Below are positions 53,801 through 62,490 of a DNA stretch of 64,000 bases, one piece after another (position 1 is the first letter of the stretch; each line of letters starts with the position of its first letter). This stretch comes from Algibacter miyuki. GTDB lineage: Bacteria > Bacteroidota > Bacteroidia > Flavobacteriales > Flavobacteriaceae. Both the position numbers and the translations under genes were made by a program. The DNA lies in contig NZ_JAUFQP010000010.1 in assembly GCF_030409805.1 (NCBI RefSeq), forward strand, positions 5,001-69,000, read 5' to 3'. The notes under the pieces were generated by a model. That model ran no database searches, had not been told where the DNA came from, and saw only the letters and a list, made by a program, of their open reading frames with translations.

Positions 53801-54997
53801 TTAATTAGCAGCTTGCTCGGTAGTGAAACCAAATTTTGCAGAAATTTCAGCAGAAATGGCATCTAAAGTATCAGCCGTTACATCCCAAAAACCATCACCT
53901 TCCATAAGCGTTGCTAAATAAGCATCTACTTCTGATTTAGTAAAATATGGTACTGTATCGTTTGGCTTTCTGGTAAATTGAAGGCTATAAATAAATCCGT
54001 AAGCTTCTGATAAAGCATGAAAAGCACTAGCGTTATCTACTCCTAAATTGGCTTTTCCAGATTGTAAATAATACACCGCTCTAACAGCAGGAATTTTAGA
54101 AATATTTTCCTTAATGATATTAGCTTGCGCATCACGTAAACTATACTCTTGGGCAACAATGGCAGCACGACCTAATGTAAATGCGTCGTAAATATCATCA
54201 TCAATATCATCAAAATCCTCATCGCTTTCTACACGGTCTAAATATTCACTTAAAAATGAATCTACATCTAATTCAGGATCTGTAGCATCTAATTCGGCAC
54301 CATATAAATAACCAAAAGCTTCATCCCATTTATGCTCCATAGAAGTGTATGTTTTACCTTCTTCTAAAACCCCATTATTATTATCAGTAACATTTGTACC
54401 TGCATCTAAAACCGCCGGGCTTAAATAGTTATTTAAAATCTGATCTATCATTAAAGCGCCAATCAACCCTTTAGCAAAAGCTTGGTTGTACTCTAGTCCT
54501 TTTTCATTGATATAACGTATTGTTCCTCCGCCACTCTGTTGTAAGTTTCCTGCAACGCCGGCAGATGCTGTAAGGCTCCAATTTGTAAAAACATTATCTA
54601 CTTGACCATCAATCCAGCTATCAAAATCGGCTTTAATTTCGTTCGCTTCTGTTGTATTCGCAGCAAAATAATCGGTGGAAGCGGCTACTTTACTTTTTAC
54701 ACTTTTATCAGAAGCGTTTAAATCTGCATCGCTAAAATCGTTTGCATCAGCAACGTGCGCAAACATAGCATTTAACTGTTCTTTTGTACTTGAGTTATCT
54801 TTTAATGCAGACACCAATTCTTCCGCCATTAAAATTCTTGTGGTTTGACCACTGTAGCTTACTGATGAATTAGCACCTCTGAAAAACGAATAGTTTTCAG
54901 GTGTTGCTATGTTACCACTTCCGTTTCCATCATCATCACTAGAACATGATTGAAACAACGCTGATACTACAAAAAGACTTAATACTATATTTTTCAT
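53801..54997 (-). CDS. DUF4856 domain-containing lipoprotein
   Basis: A 398-residue lipoprotein: signal ending ALFQSC, then SSDDDGNGSG, so probably surface-exposed. The body is the DUF4856 family, helical, starting TPENYSFFRGANSSVSYSGQTTRILMAEELVSALK and containing a GLEYNQAFAKGLIGALMIDQILNNYL segment and a SMEHKWDEAFGYLYGA segment. It is strongly acidic (for example EDFDDIDDDIYDAF). It is first in a cluster with imelysin, the carboxylase-like protein and a TonB receptor. It lies behind a good promoter with a nearby palindrome (55029-55083). A role in metal acquisition is inference from neighbours. Confidence 0.88.
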   Translation of the reverse strand: MKNIVLSLFVVSALFQSCSSDDDGNGSGNIATPENYSFFRGANSSVSYSGQTTRILMAEELVSALKDNSSTKEQLNAMFAHVADANDFSDADLNASDKSVKSKVAASTDYFAANTTEANEIKADFDSWIDGQVDNVFTNWSLTASAGVAGNLQQSGGGTIRYINEKGLEYNQAFAKGLIGALMIDQILNNYLSPAVLDAGTNVTDNNNGVLEEGKTYTSMEHKWDEAFGYLYGAELDATDPELDVDSFLSEYLDRVESDEDFDDIDDDIYDAFTLGRAAIVAQEYSLRDAQANIIKENISKIPAVRAVYYLQSGKANLGVDNASAFHALSEAYGFIYSLQFTRKPNDTVPYFTKSEVDAYLATLMEGDGFWDVTADTLDAISAEISAKFGFTTEQAAN

Positions 54998-55028
54998 ACT
55001 AACTATTGAGTTTATTTAGACTTATTAC

Positions 55029-55044
55029 AAATAATCTATTATTT
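55029..55044 (-). promoter_or_regulatory. Candidate operator at DUF4856 promoter
   Basis: A perfect 16-base palindrome, AAATAAT-CT-ATTATTT, lies just downstream of the predicted transcription start of the DUF4856 gene. Its position and AT-rich ATAAT/ATTAT half-sites resemble iron-regulator operators such as Fur boxes, but AT-rich palindromes also arise by chance. Confidence 0.4.
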
Positions 55045-55052
55045 TTAAGGTG

Positions 55053-55083
55053 CAAATATAAAACAGATAAAAACTTTACGCAA
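55053..55083 (-). promoter_or_regulatory. Promoter of DUF4856-imelysin genes
   Basis: The minus strand reads TTG (55081-55083), 20 bases, TATATTTG (55053-55060), the ideal Bacteroidota arrangement. It gives a leader of about 50 bases before the ATG at 54997. Confidence 0.75.
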
Positions 55084-55152
55084 TGTTTATTTAGAATTAA
55101 TTAAAATAAAGAAAAAAAAACATGTCATTAATAAGATTTTAATGACAACTAG

Positions 55153-56016
55153 TTAATGATACACCTTGAAAATTTTGGACGCTTCGTTATATGCACTCTC
55201 AAAACTGAGCGCATTTAAACTGTTGTTTTTTTGAGTTGTAAAATAAGATAGTAATTTCTCGGTAGGCATATTCCCCGTTAGTTCGTCTACTGCCATCGGG
55301 CACCCACCAAAACCTTGGATGGCCCCGTCGAAACGAAAACATCCCGCTTTGTATGCCGCATCAACCTTTTCGAACCAAGACGATGGCGTAGTATGTAAAT
55401 GTGCCCCAAACTCGATATCTGGATATAAAGGAATTAAATTAGAAAATAAATAATCGATGCTTTCCGCGTTGGATGTGCCAACCGTATCACTTAATGAAAG
55501 TATTTTTACTCCCATTTTAGCTAATTTTTCGGTCCACTCCCCAACAATATCAACATTCCATGGATCGCCATAAGGATTTCCGAAGCCCATAGAAATATAC
55601 ACTACCACTTCTTTATTCGCTTTATTGGCAAGCTCTAAAATTTCAGAAAGTGCATCTACCGATTGCGCAATGGTTTTATGCGTATTTCGCATTTGAAAAT
55701 TCTCCGAAATAGAAAATGGATATCCTAAATAGTCAATAACATCATGTTTACAAGCATCTTCAGCACCGCGCGTATTCGCAATAATGGACAACAGTTTACT
55801 TGTTGTTTTACTTAAATCGAGCTGCGCTAAAACTTCGGAAGTATCAACCATTTGCGGAATGGCTTTAGGCGACACAAAACTCCCTACATCTATAGTATCG
55901 AATCCAACACGTAACAACGACTGAATGTATTGCACCTTTTTGGCTGTAGGAATAAAAGTCTTTATTCCTTGCATGGCATCACGCGGACATTCAATTATTT
56001 TTACAGGTTTGGTCAT
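55153..56016 (-). CDS. Hydroxymethylglutaryl-CoA lyase
   Basis: A 287-residue TIM-barrel enzyme cleaving HMG-CoA to acetoacetate and acetyl-CoA, the last step of leucine catabolism. Start VKIIECPRDAMQGIKTFIPT with the metal-binding Asp/Arg (ECPRDAMQG), then FDTIDVGSFVSPKAIPQM, LSLSDTVGTS, GAHLHTTP and the Cys-bearing IQGFGGCPMAVDELTGNMPTE loop. Slightly shorter than mammalian HMGL, normal for bacteria. The name mvaB is used for Pseudomonas homologues. Single gene; no leucine-pathway neighbours in the window. Confidence 0.93.
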   Translation of the reverse strand: MTKPVKIIECPRDAMQGIKTFIPTAKKVQYIQSLLRVGFDTIDVGSFVSPKAIPQMVDTSEVLAQLDLSKTTSKLLSIIANTRGAEDACKHDVIDYLGYPFSISENFQMRNTHKTIAQSVDALSEILELANKANKEVVVYISMGFGNPYGDPWNVDIVGEWTEKLAKMGVKILSLSDTVGTSNAESIDYLFSNLIPLYPDIEFGAHLHTTPSSWFEKVDAAYKAGCFRFDGAIQGFGGCPMAVDELTGNMPTEKLLSYFTTQKNNSLNALSFESAYNEASKIFKVYH

Positions 56017-56325
56017 GAATAATTTCTAATTACAGTTGTTAAAAATACTATTATTTTTTCTGAAAGTAAAGCAGTAAAATTTCAAGACCTAAATGAATCA
56101 AGAAATCTAAGCTCTAAAAACGTGATATATTAAAAATCTAGTTGATTTTTTAAGCGCTAACCCCAAACTATGTTTTCATAAACTACTTACAACAAGCAAA
56201 ATAACATGCTTTTAAGCTGATAAATAACGCACTTCATACGGTAATCGAGTATTTTCCGGTAGATGACGTTTATTTTCTTTTAACCTATATTATAGATATA
56301 CATTTGATAAAATATTTACCCCAAA
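56017..56325. other. Divergent intergenic region, HMGL and metalloprotease
   Basis: 309 bases of AT-rich DNA separating divergent genes. A TACATTTG box at 56299-56306, 19 bases before the metalloprotease ATG, is the only recognisable signal. No open frame or repeat is seen. Confidence 0.45.
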
Positions 56326-57522
56326 ATGAATGTTTCTTTAAAAAATATACCTGCTTTAGTTTTCTTCATATTAACTTTACTTTTTAGCGCAAATGGTTTT
56401 GCTCAAACTGAAGAAGTTTTAGAATGTCAAACTGTAAATTCAGCCGAAGCTTTAAACTATTTTAATGCTCATAAAAAAGAATTAAAAGCTGTTGAAAGCT
56501 TGTTTGCTCAAAAACGTTCTGCAAATTCGAAAGGCGGTGACGCTCCTATTCTTGAGGATATTCCTGTAAAAGTACATATCATTAGATATTCTAACGGCAC
56601 GGGAGGTTTAAATGAATTCGATTTAACTGAAACATTCAGGCATTTGAATAATGAGTTTAACGGTGCCAGAGTGGGTTTCTCTTTATGGGAAGGCATTAAT
56701 TTTATTGATAACAGTACACTAATACGTTTTAAAAAAGGAGATGAAAAAACCTTGATAGACGACCATTATGTACCTGGTATTTTAAACATTTATTTTTCTG
56801 AATATGTAACCAACGCTTCAAAAGCTTCTATTTGTGGTTATAGTGAAAATACTGAAAACCGAGATATCGTGGTTTTAAAAAATAGCTGCGCTATGAACAG
56901 CTCTACTTTGGCTCATGAAATTGGCCATATACTATCTTTAGTACATACCCATGGTATAAACAACACCTCATTAACAACCGAATTAGTTGATGGTAGCAAT
57001 TGCGATACCGATGGCGACGGAATCTGTGATACGCCTGCTGACCCAGGATTATCGGATGATAACGTAAATAATTTTTGTAAATATACAGGTAAAGAAACCG
57101 ATGCCAACGGAGATGCTTTTACTCCAGACACATCGAATATGATGTCTTACTCTAGAAAAGCTTGTCGTAGCTACTTTTCAACACAACAAATTATAAGAAT
57201 GTACACTTATTTTATTTTGGAAAAAAATAGGTTTACTAAACCGGGTATTGTTCCCGAAGTTATTACAGAAACACCTTTGGCTCCTGAAAGCTTAAAGGCT
57301 GTAAAACTATATCCAAATCCAATACAAAACGAAAACATCCATTTAACAACTAGCGATATTTCAGCAGATATTCAATTCCAAATCAGTAATTATCAAGGGC
57401 AAATTTTAGCTTCTGGCCGTGTTAAAAACAATGAAATTGAAGTAGGTAACCTATCTTCAGGAAGTTATTTATTGTATTTAAATAACGGAAATTCCACCGT
57501 TACCCGTAAGTTTATTAAGTAA
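56326..57522 (+). CDS. Secreted zinc metalloprotease (M43-like) with T9SS sorting domain
   Basis: A 398-residue exported protein. Signal peptide to ~26 (ending NGFAQ). The metzincin active site is HEIGHILSLVH: H197, E198, H201 and H207, with Ser in place of the usual Gly of HExxHxxGxxH. A Met-turn follows in TSNMMSYSRKACRSYFS. Cys pairs (SNCDTDGDGICDTPAD) fit M43 cytophagalysin-like proteases. The C-terminal ~320-398 is a type A T9SS sorting domain (LKAVKLYPNPI, SGSYLLYLNNGNSTVTRKFIK), so it is exported through the outer membrane by the gliding-linked type IX system. Its target protein is unknown. Confidence 0.9.
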   Translation: MNVSLKNIPALVFFILTLLFSANGFAQTEEVLECQTVNSAEALNYFNAHKKELKAVESLFAQKRSANSKGGDAPILEDIPVKVHIIRYSNGTGGLNEFDLTETFRHLNNEFNGARVGFSLWEGINFIDNSTLIRFKKGDEKTLIDDHYVPGILNIYFSEYVTNASKASICGYSENTENRDIVVLKNSCAMNSSTLAHEIGHILSLVHTHGINNTSLTTELVDGSNCDTDGDGICDTPADPGLSDDNVNNFCKYTGKETDANGDAFTPDTSNMMSYSRKACRSYFSTQQIIRMYTYFILEKNRFTKPGIVPEVITETPLAPESLKAVKLYPNPIQNENIHLTTSDISADIQFQISNYQGQILASGRVKNNEIEVGNLSSGSYLLYLNNGNSTVTRKFIK

Positions 57523-57959
57523 TACGACTTAAATCTCCTTCAATAAAACTAGAACACAAAGTGTTGTATGCTCATTTTGACGCGTTCTTTTTTTCTGAAT
57601 TATTACTTCGGAATACATTTAGCTAAACTTAAAGATAACCACGTTTCCCTAGTAATTCTTGGTGTTTTTAAAGCCAGTTAAACTACACTGCATCTTTAAA
57701 ACGATAAGGAGAATTAACAGCATCAATTAACTGTTTTTTCATACATACCTCTACCTCATTTAAAATTTAACAGAAATCAGGAAGTAGTAAAATCCCCTAT
57801 ATTCGTAAAATAAAAGACACACTCTATTTCAGCTTAATATTGTCGGGATACTATACTCTACACTTTAAATCAAATAAGAAGCCTCTTAAAATAGCATAAC
57901 TACCTTAAGAGGCTCCTTATTTATTCTTCCCGTTTATCACTACATAAACAAGTTGATAT
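57523..57959. other. Intergenic region between convergent metalloprotease and GH88 genes
   Basis: 437 bases. Near the right end an AGCCTCTTAA stem (57880-57889 with 57905-57914) acts as terminator. The rest is AT-rich with no open frame or repeat that I can support. Confidence 0.45.
57880..57914 (-). terminator. Intrinsic terminator of GH88 gene
   Basis: AGCCTCTTAA pairs with TTAAGAGGCT across a 15-base loop, about 45 bases beyond the GH88 stop, between convergent genes. Confidence 0.7.
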
Positions 57960-59201
57960 TTAGTTTTTGTGCAATGGCGCCAATATAGGCATTCCCATTT
58001 TTAGTTTTTTCAATCTCAATAAAGCTTCAACATAATAATAATCGCCATAAATAATAGAATAATCTATTTCTGAACCAGCTGGTGCATGTCCTGTTGAATG
58101 TAATAAAAGTGCTGTATTAGCATCTTTACTTTGGTAATTTGCAGACAATTCTACTAACATTTTTTCACCTTTATCCATATACATCTTAGCCGTAGCTTCG
58201 TCTTCTGTAAAAGTTGCTAACTCTAATATAGCTGATGCTACAACGGCAGCTGCAGAAGCATCTCTTGTAGTATTCGGGATGTCTGGTGAGTCAAAATCCC
58301 AGTACGGAATTAAATCTTCTGGTAATCTATCTAAATACACTTGTGTTACTTTATGTGCAAAATCTAAGTATTTTGGATCTTTTGTTTCTCTATAAACCAT
58401 AGTATATCCATAAATAGCCCACGATTGTCCACGTGCCCACATACTGCTATCACTATAACCTTGGTGTGTAACTGCTTTTATTTTTTCGCCAGTATCCTTA
58501 TCATAAATAACTACATGATACGATGTATAGTCTGGTCTAAATTGATTTTCCATAGTTACATCGGCATGACTAACAGCCATATCATAAAGCGCCTTATTAC
58601 CGCCATTTTTTGATGCCCAGAATAACATTTCTAAATTAATCATGTTATCCATAATGGTGTTATGTTGCGGCCATTCCATATTTGGCACATCTCTAGGCCA
58701 AGACAAAATAGTCCCTACATTAGGGTTAAAAAGTGTTGCCAATGTATCGGCTGTTTTAAGAATAACATCTTTATACTCAGGGTTACCAGTTAAACGGTAT
58801 CCATTTCCAAAACTATTATGAACCTGAAAGCCTAAATCGTGATCTAAGGCAGGTGTTACAGAAAGCGGTTTTAAGTATTGTGTAAATTTATCTGCTGTTT
58901 GCTCCCAACCTATTTCATTCGTGAATTCATATAAATACCAAAGTTCTCCTGGCCAAAACCCGCTGGTCCAATCTTTATAATCAACATAGCGCCAAGTTTT
59001 ACTATCTGGGGCTATATTTCTTGGAATATTGCCATCTGCTGGCACCAGTTTTACTGCTTTAGACGTTTGTTCAACACAGTATGCTAATTGTGCATCGATA
59101 TCAAAGCCCGTTTCAGCTTTAACTTCACTCTTTTTTTTGCCACAATTTACCATAAGTATGGTTACAAAAAATGCTCCTAGTATTTGTAATTTCATATTCA
59201 T
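57960..59201 (-). CDS. Glycoside hydrolase family 88 lipoprotein (unsaturated glucuronyl hydrolase)
   Basis: A 413-residue lipoprotein (signal ending MVNC, then GKKKSEV). The (alpha/alpha)6 barrel is recognisable: SKTWRYVDYKDWTSGFWPGELWYLYE, then QHNTIMDNMINLEMLFW with the catalytic-type Asp, SSMWARGQSWAIYGYTM, and DASAAAVVASAILELA. GH88 enzymes hydrate the 4,5-unsaturated uronate at the end of oligosaccharides released by polysaccharide lyases. It stands alone with no lyase or sulfatase nearby, so the polymer (ulvan, glycosaminoglycan, or other) cannot be named. It probably acts in the periplasm. Confidence 0.9.
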   Translation of the reverse strand: MNMKLQILGAFFVTILMVNCGKKKSEVKAETGFDIDAQLAYCVEQTSKAVKLVPADGNIPRNIAPDSKTWRYVDYKDWTSGFWPGELWYLYEFTNEIGWEQTADKFTQYLKPLSVTPALDHDLGFQVHNSFGNGYRLTGNPEYKDVILKTADTLATLFNPNVGTILSWPRDVPNMEWPQHNTIMDNMINLEMLFWASKNGGNKALYDMAVSHADVTMENQFRPDYTSYHVVIYDKDTGEKIKAVTHQGYSDSSMWARGQSWAIYGYTMVYRETKDPKYLDFAHKVTQVYLDRLPEDLIPYWDFDSPDIPNTTRDASAAAVVASAILELATFTEDEATAKMYMDKGEKMLVELSANYQSKDANTALLLHSTGHAPAGSEIDYSIIYGDYYYVEALLRLKKLKMGMPILAPLHKN

Positions 59202-59725
59202 AATATTTCTTAATATATACGTTTTTATTTTTATTCAATGTCAAATTTCCTCTTCTCGTTTTTCTAAAATTCAAAAAACGAAATTGCTGTTTCCATAATT
59301 AAAAACAGACTACATAATTGGAAAACCAATATTACCAAGAATATCATTTCATTAACATAAATTATAACTTTATTAGTATAAATTATAGACATATTTCGGC
59401 CAAAACCGCTTTAAAACATGATGATTCTAATTTAATTCTCTAAAAATTGAAATATTTATCCCCGCACATCTACTTATATAAAAAGACTAAAAAGCAATCA
59501 TTAATTAACATAATTACTTCAAGTTTTTCACCTCTAAATTTTGAAATAAATCAATTTACATTTTAAAAATAAAACAAAAAAAACCTCTGATTATCTCAGA
59601 GGTTTTATTGTAAGAACTAACAATTATTATATTTTAATTACTGCTAGTTCTACCTTTTTAATTTAATATTTGCTATTAATTAAGAAATCAAATAGGTGTG
59701 TTATTTAGTCGCTACTATACTGCTT
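59202..59725. other. AT-rich intergenic region upstream of GH88 gene
   Basis: 524 bases. It holds the CAP-protein terminator at 59580-59606 and the GH88 upstream region. No open frame, RNA gene or clean TAnnTTTG box near 59201 was found. Confidence 0.4.
59580..59606 (-). terminator. Intrinsic terminator after CAP-domain gene
   Basis: AAAACCTCTGA, loop TTATC, TCAGAGGTTTT. It lies 120 bases past the CAP-domain gene stop on the minus strand, so it may terminate that transcript. Confidence 0.75.
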
Positions 59726-60220
59726 TTATTTTTTTACGAAAATGTTGGTGTAATACCATCTTCCATTTTCATTTTTTTCTGCTGAAATATCAAAGTTTGT
59801 AAAATCACCTTCCATTGTTTTACGATGTCCTTCACTAGCAATCCAAGCTTTTACTAAAGTTTTTGCTGAGCTAAAACCATAGGCTACATTCTCAGAAACA
59901 GTCTCTACACCCGTATGTGTTTTTAAATATTCGCTTCTTTTAAAAAAGTTATCGTGAGAAATTTTATTATTCTCCATCATATAATCCGTATGGCTAAAAG
60001 CGACAGATTTTATAATATCCATATTATCTAAAGTCTTTAATCCTAAAGAATCTCTATATTCATTAATTAATTCTAAAGTTTCTAACTCAATACTTTTAGT
60101 AATTAGAGCTTCCGAATTGATTTGAATATCGTCAAATGTTTCGTTAGTATTCTCAGGTGAACATGAAAATGAAAAAAGGGCTAAAAGCGCAATTAAAGGT
60201 AGTTTGGTTAAGATTTTCAT
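59726..60220 (-). CDS. CAP/SCP-domain lipoprotein
   Basis: A 164-residue lipoprotein (signal ending FSFSC, then SPENTNETFDD). Residues ~50-164 form a CAP (cysteine-rich secretory/PR-1-like) domain: LINEYRDSLGLKTLDNM, FSHTDYMMENNKISHDNFFKRS, ETVSENVAYGF and WIASEGHRKTMEGDFTNFD, with the conserved His, Glu and His. The bacterial CAP fold is common on cell surfaces and its role is mostly unknown. Downstream of pdxH but separated by about 175 bases that include a hairpin. Confidence 0.88.
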   Translation of the reverse strand: MKILTKLPLIALLALFSFSCSPENTNETFDDIQINSEALITKSIELETLELINEYRDSLGLKTLDNMDIIKSVAFSHTDYMMENNKISHDNFFKRSEYLKTHTGVETVSENVAYGFSSAKTLVKAWIASEGHRKTMEGDFTNFDISAEKNENGRWYYTNIFVKK

Positions 60221-60317
60221 AAGTAGCTATTTTAAAGGTTTGATGACTTGGTGTCAACAAAGTTAAACGGCAACCTAAAAGAAAATGTTAAGGAAATGTT
60301 AAAATCGATTAAAAACA

Positions 60318-60359
60318 TGTATTTCAACGATTTTTAATGCTTTTAATCGTTGAAATACA
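60318..60359 (-). terminator. Long hairpin and repeat motif beyond pdxH
   Basis: A perfect 15-bp stem, TGTATTTCAACGATT (60318-60332), with its complement at 60345-60359 and a 12-base loop. It is followed on the minus strand by a T-rich segment, so it may terminate pdxH. A related motif, GTGCATTTCAGCGATATTTT (60379-60398), overlaps the pdxH stop codon, making three copies of a CATTTCA-CGAT-type sequence in 80 bases. Confidence 0.65.
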
Positions 60360-60395
60360 CATTTTGAATTACATAAAGTGCATTTCAGCGATATT

Positions 60396-61043
60396 TTACG
60401 GAGATAAACGATCGATTTTCCATGAATAATCATTTTGAAGTTGATATCGGATTCTATCATGTAATCTATTCGGTCTGCCTTGCCAAAATTCCATTTCAAC
60501 AGGCTTCACAATATACCCCCCCCAAGTATCAGGACGCACAATTGCTTTATCTTTATATTCTATTTCTAATTGAGATAATTTGTTTTCCAAAAAAGCACGA
60601 TCTGGTATTACTTCACTTTGGTTTGACACCAATGCGCCCAATTGGCTGCCCGTTGGTCTCGACTCAAAATACCCATCGCTCATGTTTTTTGCAATTTTTT
60701 CAGCTTTACCTTTTATAATAACCTGACGTTCGGCACCATGCCAAAAAAAGGATAAACAAACGTTGGGGTTTTCAGCAATAGCCTTTCCCTTTTCACTCAT
60801 ATAATTGGTGTAAAATATAAAGCCTTCAAAAGTATAGCGTTTTAAGAGTACAACTCTACTTTTAGGATAACCATCTTTCCCTAAAGTAGAAACCGTCATC
60901 GCATTTGTTTCATTTTCAGTAAAAAACGAATCGACTTCATGAAACCATTTCTGAAATAATTCTAAAGGGTTTTCCGGTACCTCTTCTAAAAGTAACTCCC
61001 CTTTACTATATGTTTTTCTATAATTACTTAAATCGTTTTCCAT
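60396..61043 (-). CDS. pdxH: Pyridoxamine 5'-phosphate oxidase
   Basis: A 215-residue FMN enzyme that makes pyridoxal 5'-phosphate from the pyridoxine or pyridoxamine phosphate. Family segments are complete: AMTVSTLGKDGYPKSRVVLLKRYTFEGFIFYTNYMSEKG, SFFWHGAERQVIIKGKAEKI, SRPTGSQLGALVSNQSEVI, and the C-terminal WGGYIVKPVEMEFWQGRPNRLHDRIRY. Normal length. It reads divergently from the small gene at 61129. Confidence 0.97.
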   Translation of the reverse strand: MENDLSNYRKTYSKGELLLEEVPENPLELFQKWFHEVDSFFTENETNAMTVSTLGKDGYPKSRVVLLKRYTFEGFIFYTNYMSEKGKAIAENPNVCLSFFWHGAERQVIIKGKAEKIAKNMSDGYFESRPTGSQLGALVSNQSEVIPDRAFLENKLSQLEIEYKDKAIVRPDTWGGYIVKPVEMEFWQGRPNRLHDRIRYQLQNDYSWKIDRLSP

Positions 61044-61128
61044 AATTCAAAATAACGAAAAAAAACGATTGGTATTAACAGTTTGCTTGTACGATTTTTC
61101 GAATATTTCTTTTATAATTGATTATAAA

Positions 61129-61542
61129 ATGAGATTTCAAGATTCAGACTACTATAAAATACTAACGTACAAACGGATAGAAAAGCCTTTTGACACCTAT
61201 TACCTATGTGATAAATTTTATATTTCAGATATAAATAGAGGCATTAATTTTTCTTGGATTCATGCCCAAACAATGATTGACATTATACTTAATTTTTATG
61301 GTGAACAAGCCAAGCTCGGTTTTATTACAAACCGGGTAAATAATTATTCTGTAGATCCTCAAAATTGGGTTAAAGCACAAAAAGAACACAATTTTATGAC
61401 AATAAATGCCATTGTAACCTATAGCGAACCAAGTTATAAAGTGTCCACTCTAGAAAAGCATTTTATCAAAAATACTTTAAAACGTTGTTTTTCTCTTGAA
61501 GAAGCGATTAAATGGGTACAAAACCATGATGCTCTTAAATAA
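61129..61542 (+). CDS. Conserved small protein, function unknown
   Basis: A 137-residue cytoplasmic protein from ATG 61129 (MRFQDSDYYKILTYKRIE). A longer start at 61069 would add 20 non-conserved-looking residues and overlap the pdxH promoter region. Body: YYLCDKFYISDINRGINFSWIHAQTMIDIILNFYGEQAKLGFI, then a C-terminal HFIKNTLKRCFSLEEAIKW helix. The alpha/beta pattern with the SLEEAIKWV end resembles STAS/SpoIIAA-like proteins, but I cannot confirm it. Similar small genes often lie beside rnz in flavobacteria (from memory). Confidence 0.65.
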   Translation: MRFQDSDYYKILTYKRIEKPFDTYYLCDKFYISDINRGINFSWIHAQTMIDIILNFYGEQAKLGFITNRVNNYSVDPQNWVKAQKEHNFMTINAIVTYSEPSYKVSTLEKHFIKNTLKRCFSLEEAIKWVQNHDALK

Positions 61543-61581
61543 TAAATAATTTAGCTTATTATTTTTGAGTTTTAATATGGT

Positions 61582-62490
61582 TTAGCTAAAATCGAATACT
61601 TTACCATCTTCACTAAGTTCTACGTTTTCAAAAACTTCTTGAGCTTCAGCTTTAAAGGGTTCTAAACCGCCATAACGTGTAGAGAAGTGTCCTAGAACCA
61701 AAGTACCTACATTAGCTTGTTTGGCTATACTTGCAGCTTCTTTTGCTGTAGAATGCTTGGTTCGTGGACCTAAATGCGCATGTTTTTCTAAAAATGTGGA
61801 TTCGTGATACAATACATCAACATCCTTTATAATAGGTACAATATCTTCTTTATAAACCGTATCGCTACAAAAGGCATAGCTCTTTGGTTTTTGGCCTGGT
61901 TTGGTAACGGATTCGTTTCTTATTAAAATACCATCTTCATTTTCTACATCGAAACCTTGTTTTAATTTTCGGTAATACGCCACATCTATATTAGCTTCTT
62001 CTGCTAAATCGACATCTAATTTACGCTCGCCTTCTTTTTCTTTAAATAAATAGCCGTTGGTATATATGCGGTGTTCTAGTGGAATGGTGTGCACTTCAAC
62101 CAGCTCATCTTCATAAATTAATTCCGATTCCTTTGAAGTTAGCTCATGGAAATATAAATTATAATTGGTCCAAGAATCGGCCAATTTCATTTGTAAAGTC
62201 ACAATTTCCTTAATCCCTTTTGGGCCATAAACATGCAAATCGGCTTCTCGCGTTAATAGTCTAAATGTAGAAATTAAGCCTACTAACCCAAAAAAATGAT
62301 CGCCATGTAAATGAGAAATAAATACATGTTTAATTCTATTAAACTTTATTTTATGCCTACGTAAATGCACCTGTGTTCCTTCTCCACAATCTATTAGAAA
62401 CATGTGATTGTTAATTTCTAAAACTTGTGCTGTGGTATTGGTTAAAGCTCGTGGAGTTGCGCTATAACAGCCTAAAATAGTGAGCTTCAT
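61582..62490 (-). CDS. rnz: Ribonuclease Z
   Basis: A 302-residue metallo-beta-lactamase-fold endonuclease that cuts the 3' trailer of tRNA precursors. MKLTILGCYSATPRALTNTTAQ, then HLHGDHFFGL with the zinc motif HxHxDH at 60-65, YHESTFLEKHAHLGPRTKHSTAKEAA and LVLGHFSTRYG carry the remaining ligands. Full length. Its ATG overlaps the stop of the DUF3291 gene by 4 bases, so it is the last gene of the pyrB operon. Confidence 0.97.
   Translation of the reverse strand: MKLTILGCYSATPRALTNTTAQVLEINNHMFLIDCGEGTQVHLRRHKIKFNRIKHVFISHLHGDHFFGLVGLISTFRLLTREADLHVYGPKGIKEIVTLQMKLADSWTNYNLYFHELTSKESELIYEDELVEVHTIPLEHRIYTNGYLFKEKEGERKLDVDLAEEANIDVAYYRKLKQGFDVENEDGILIRNESVTKPGQKPKSYAFCSDTVYKEDIVPIIKDVDVLYHESTFLEKHAHLGPRTKHSTAKEAASIAKQANVGTLVLGHFSTRYGGLEPFKAEAQEVFENVELSEDGKVFDFS

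Noticed and set aside
60299..60499. 66-codon open frame at the 3' end of pdxH
   Set aside because: It overlaps pdxH and the hairpin, in another frame, without signals.
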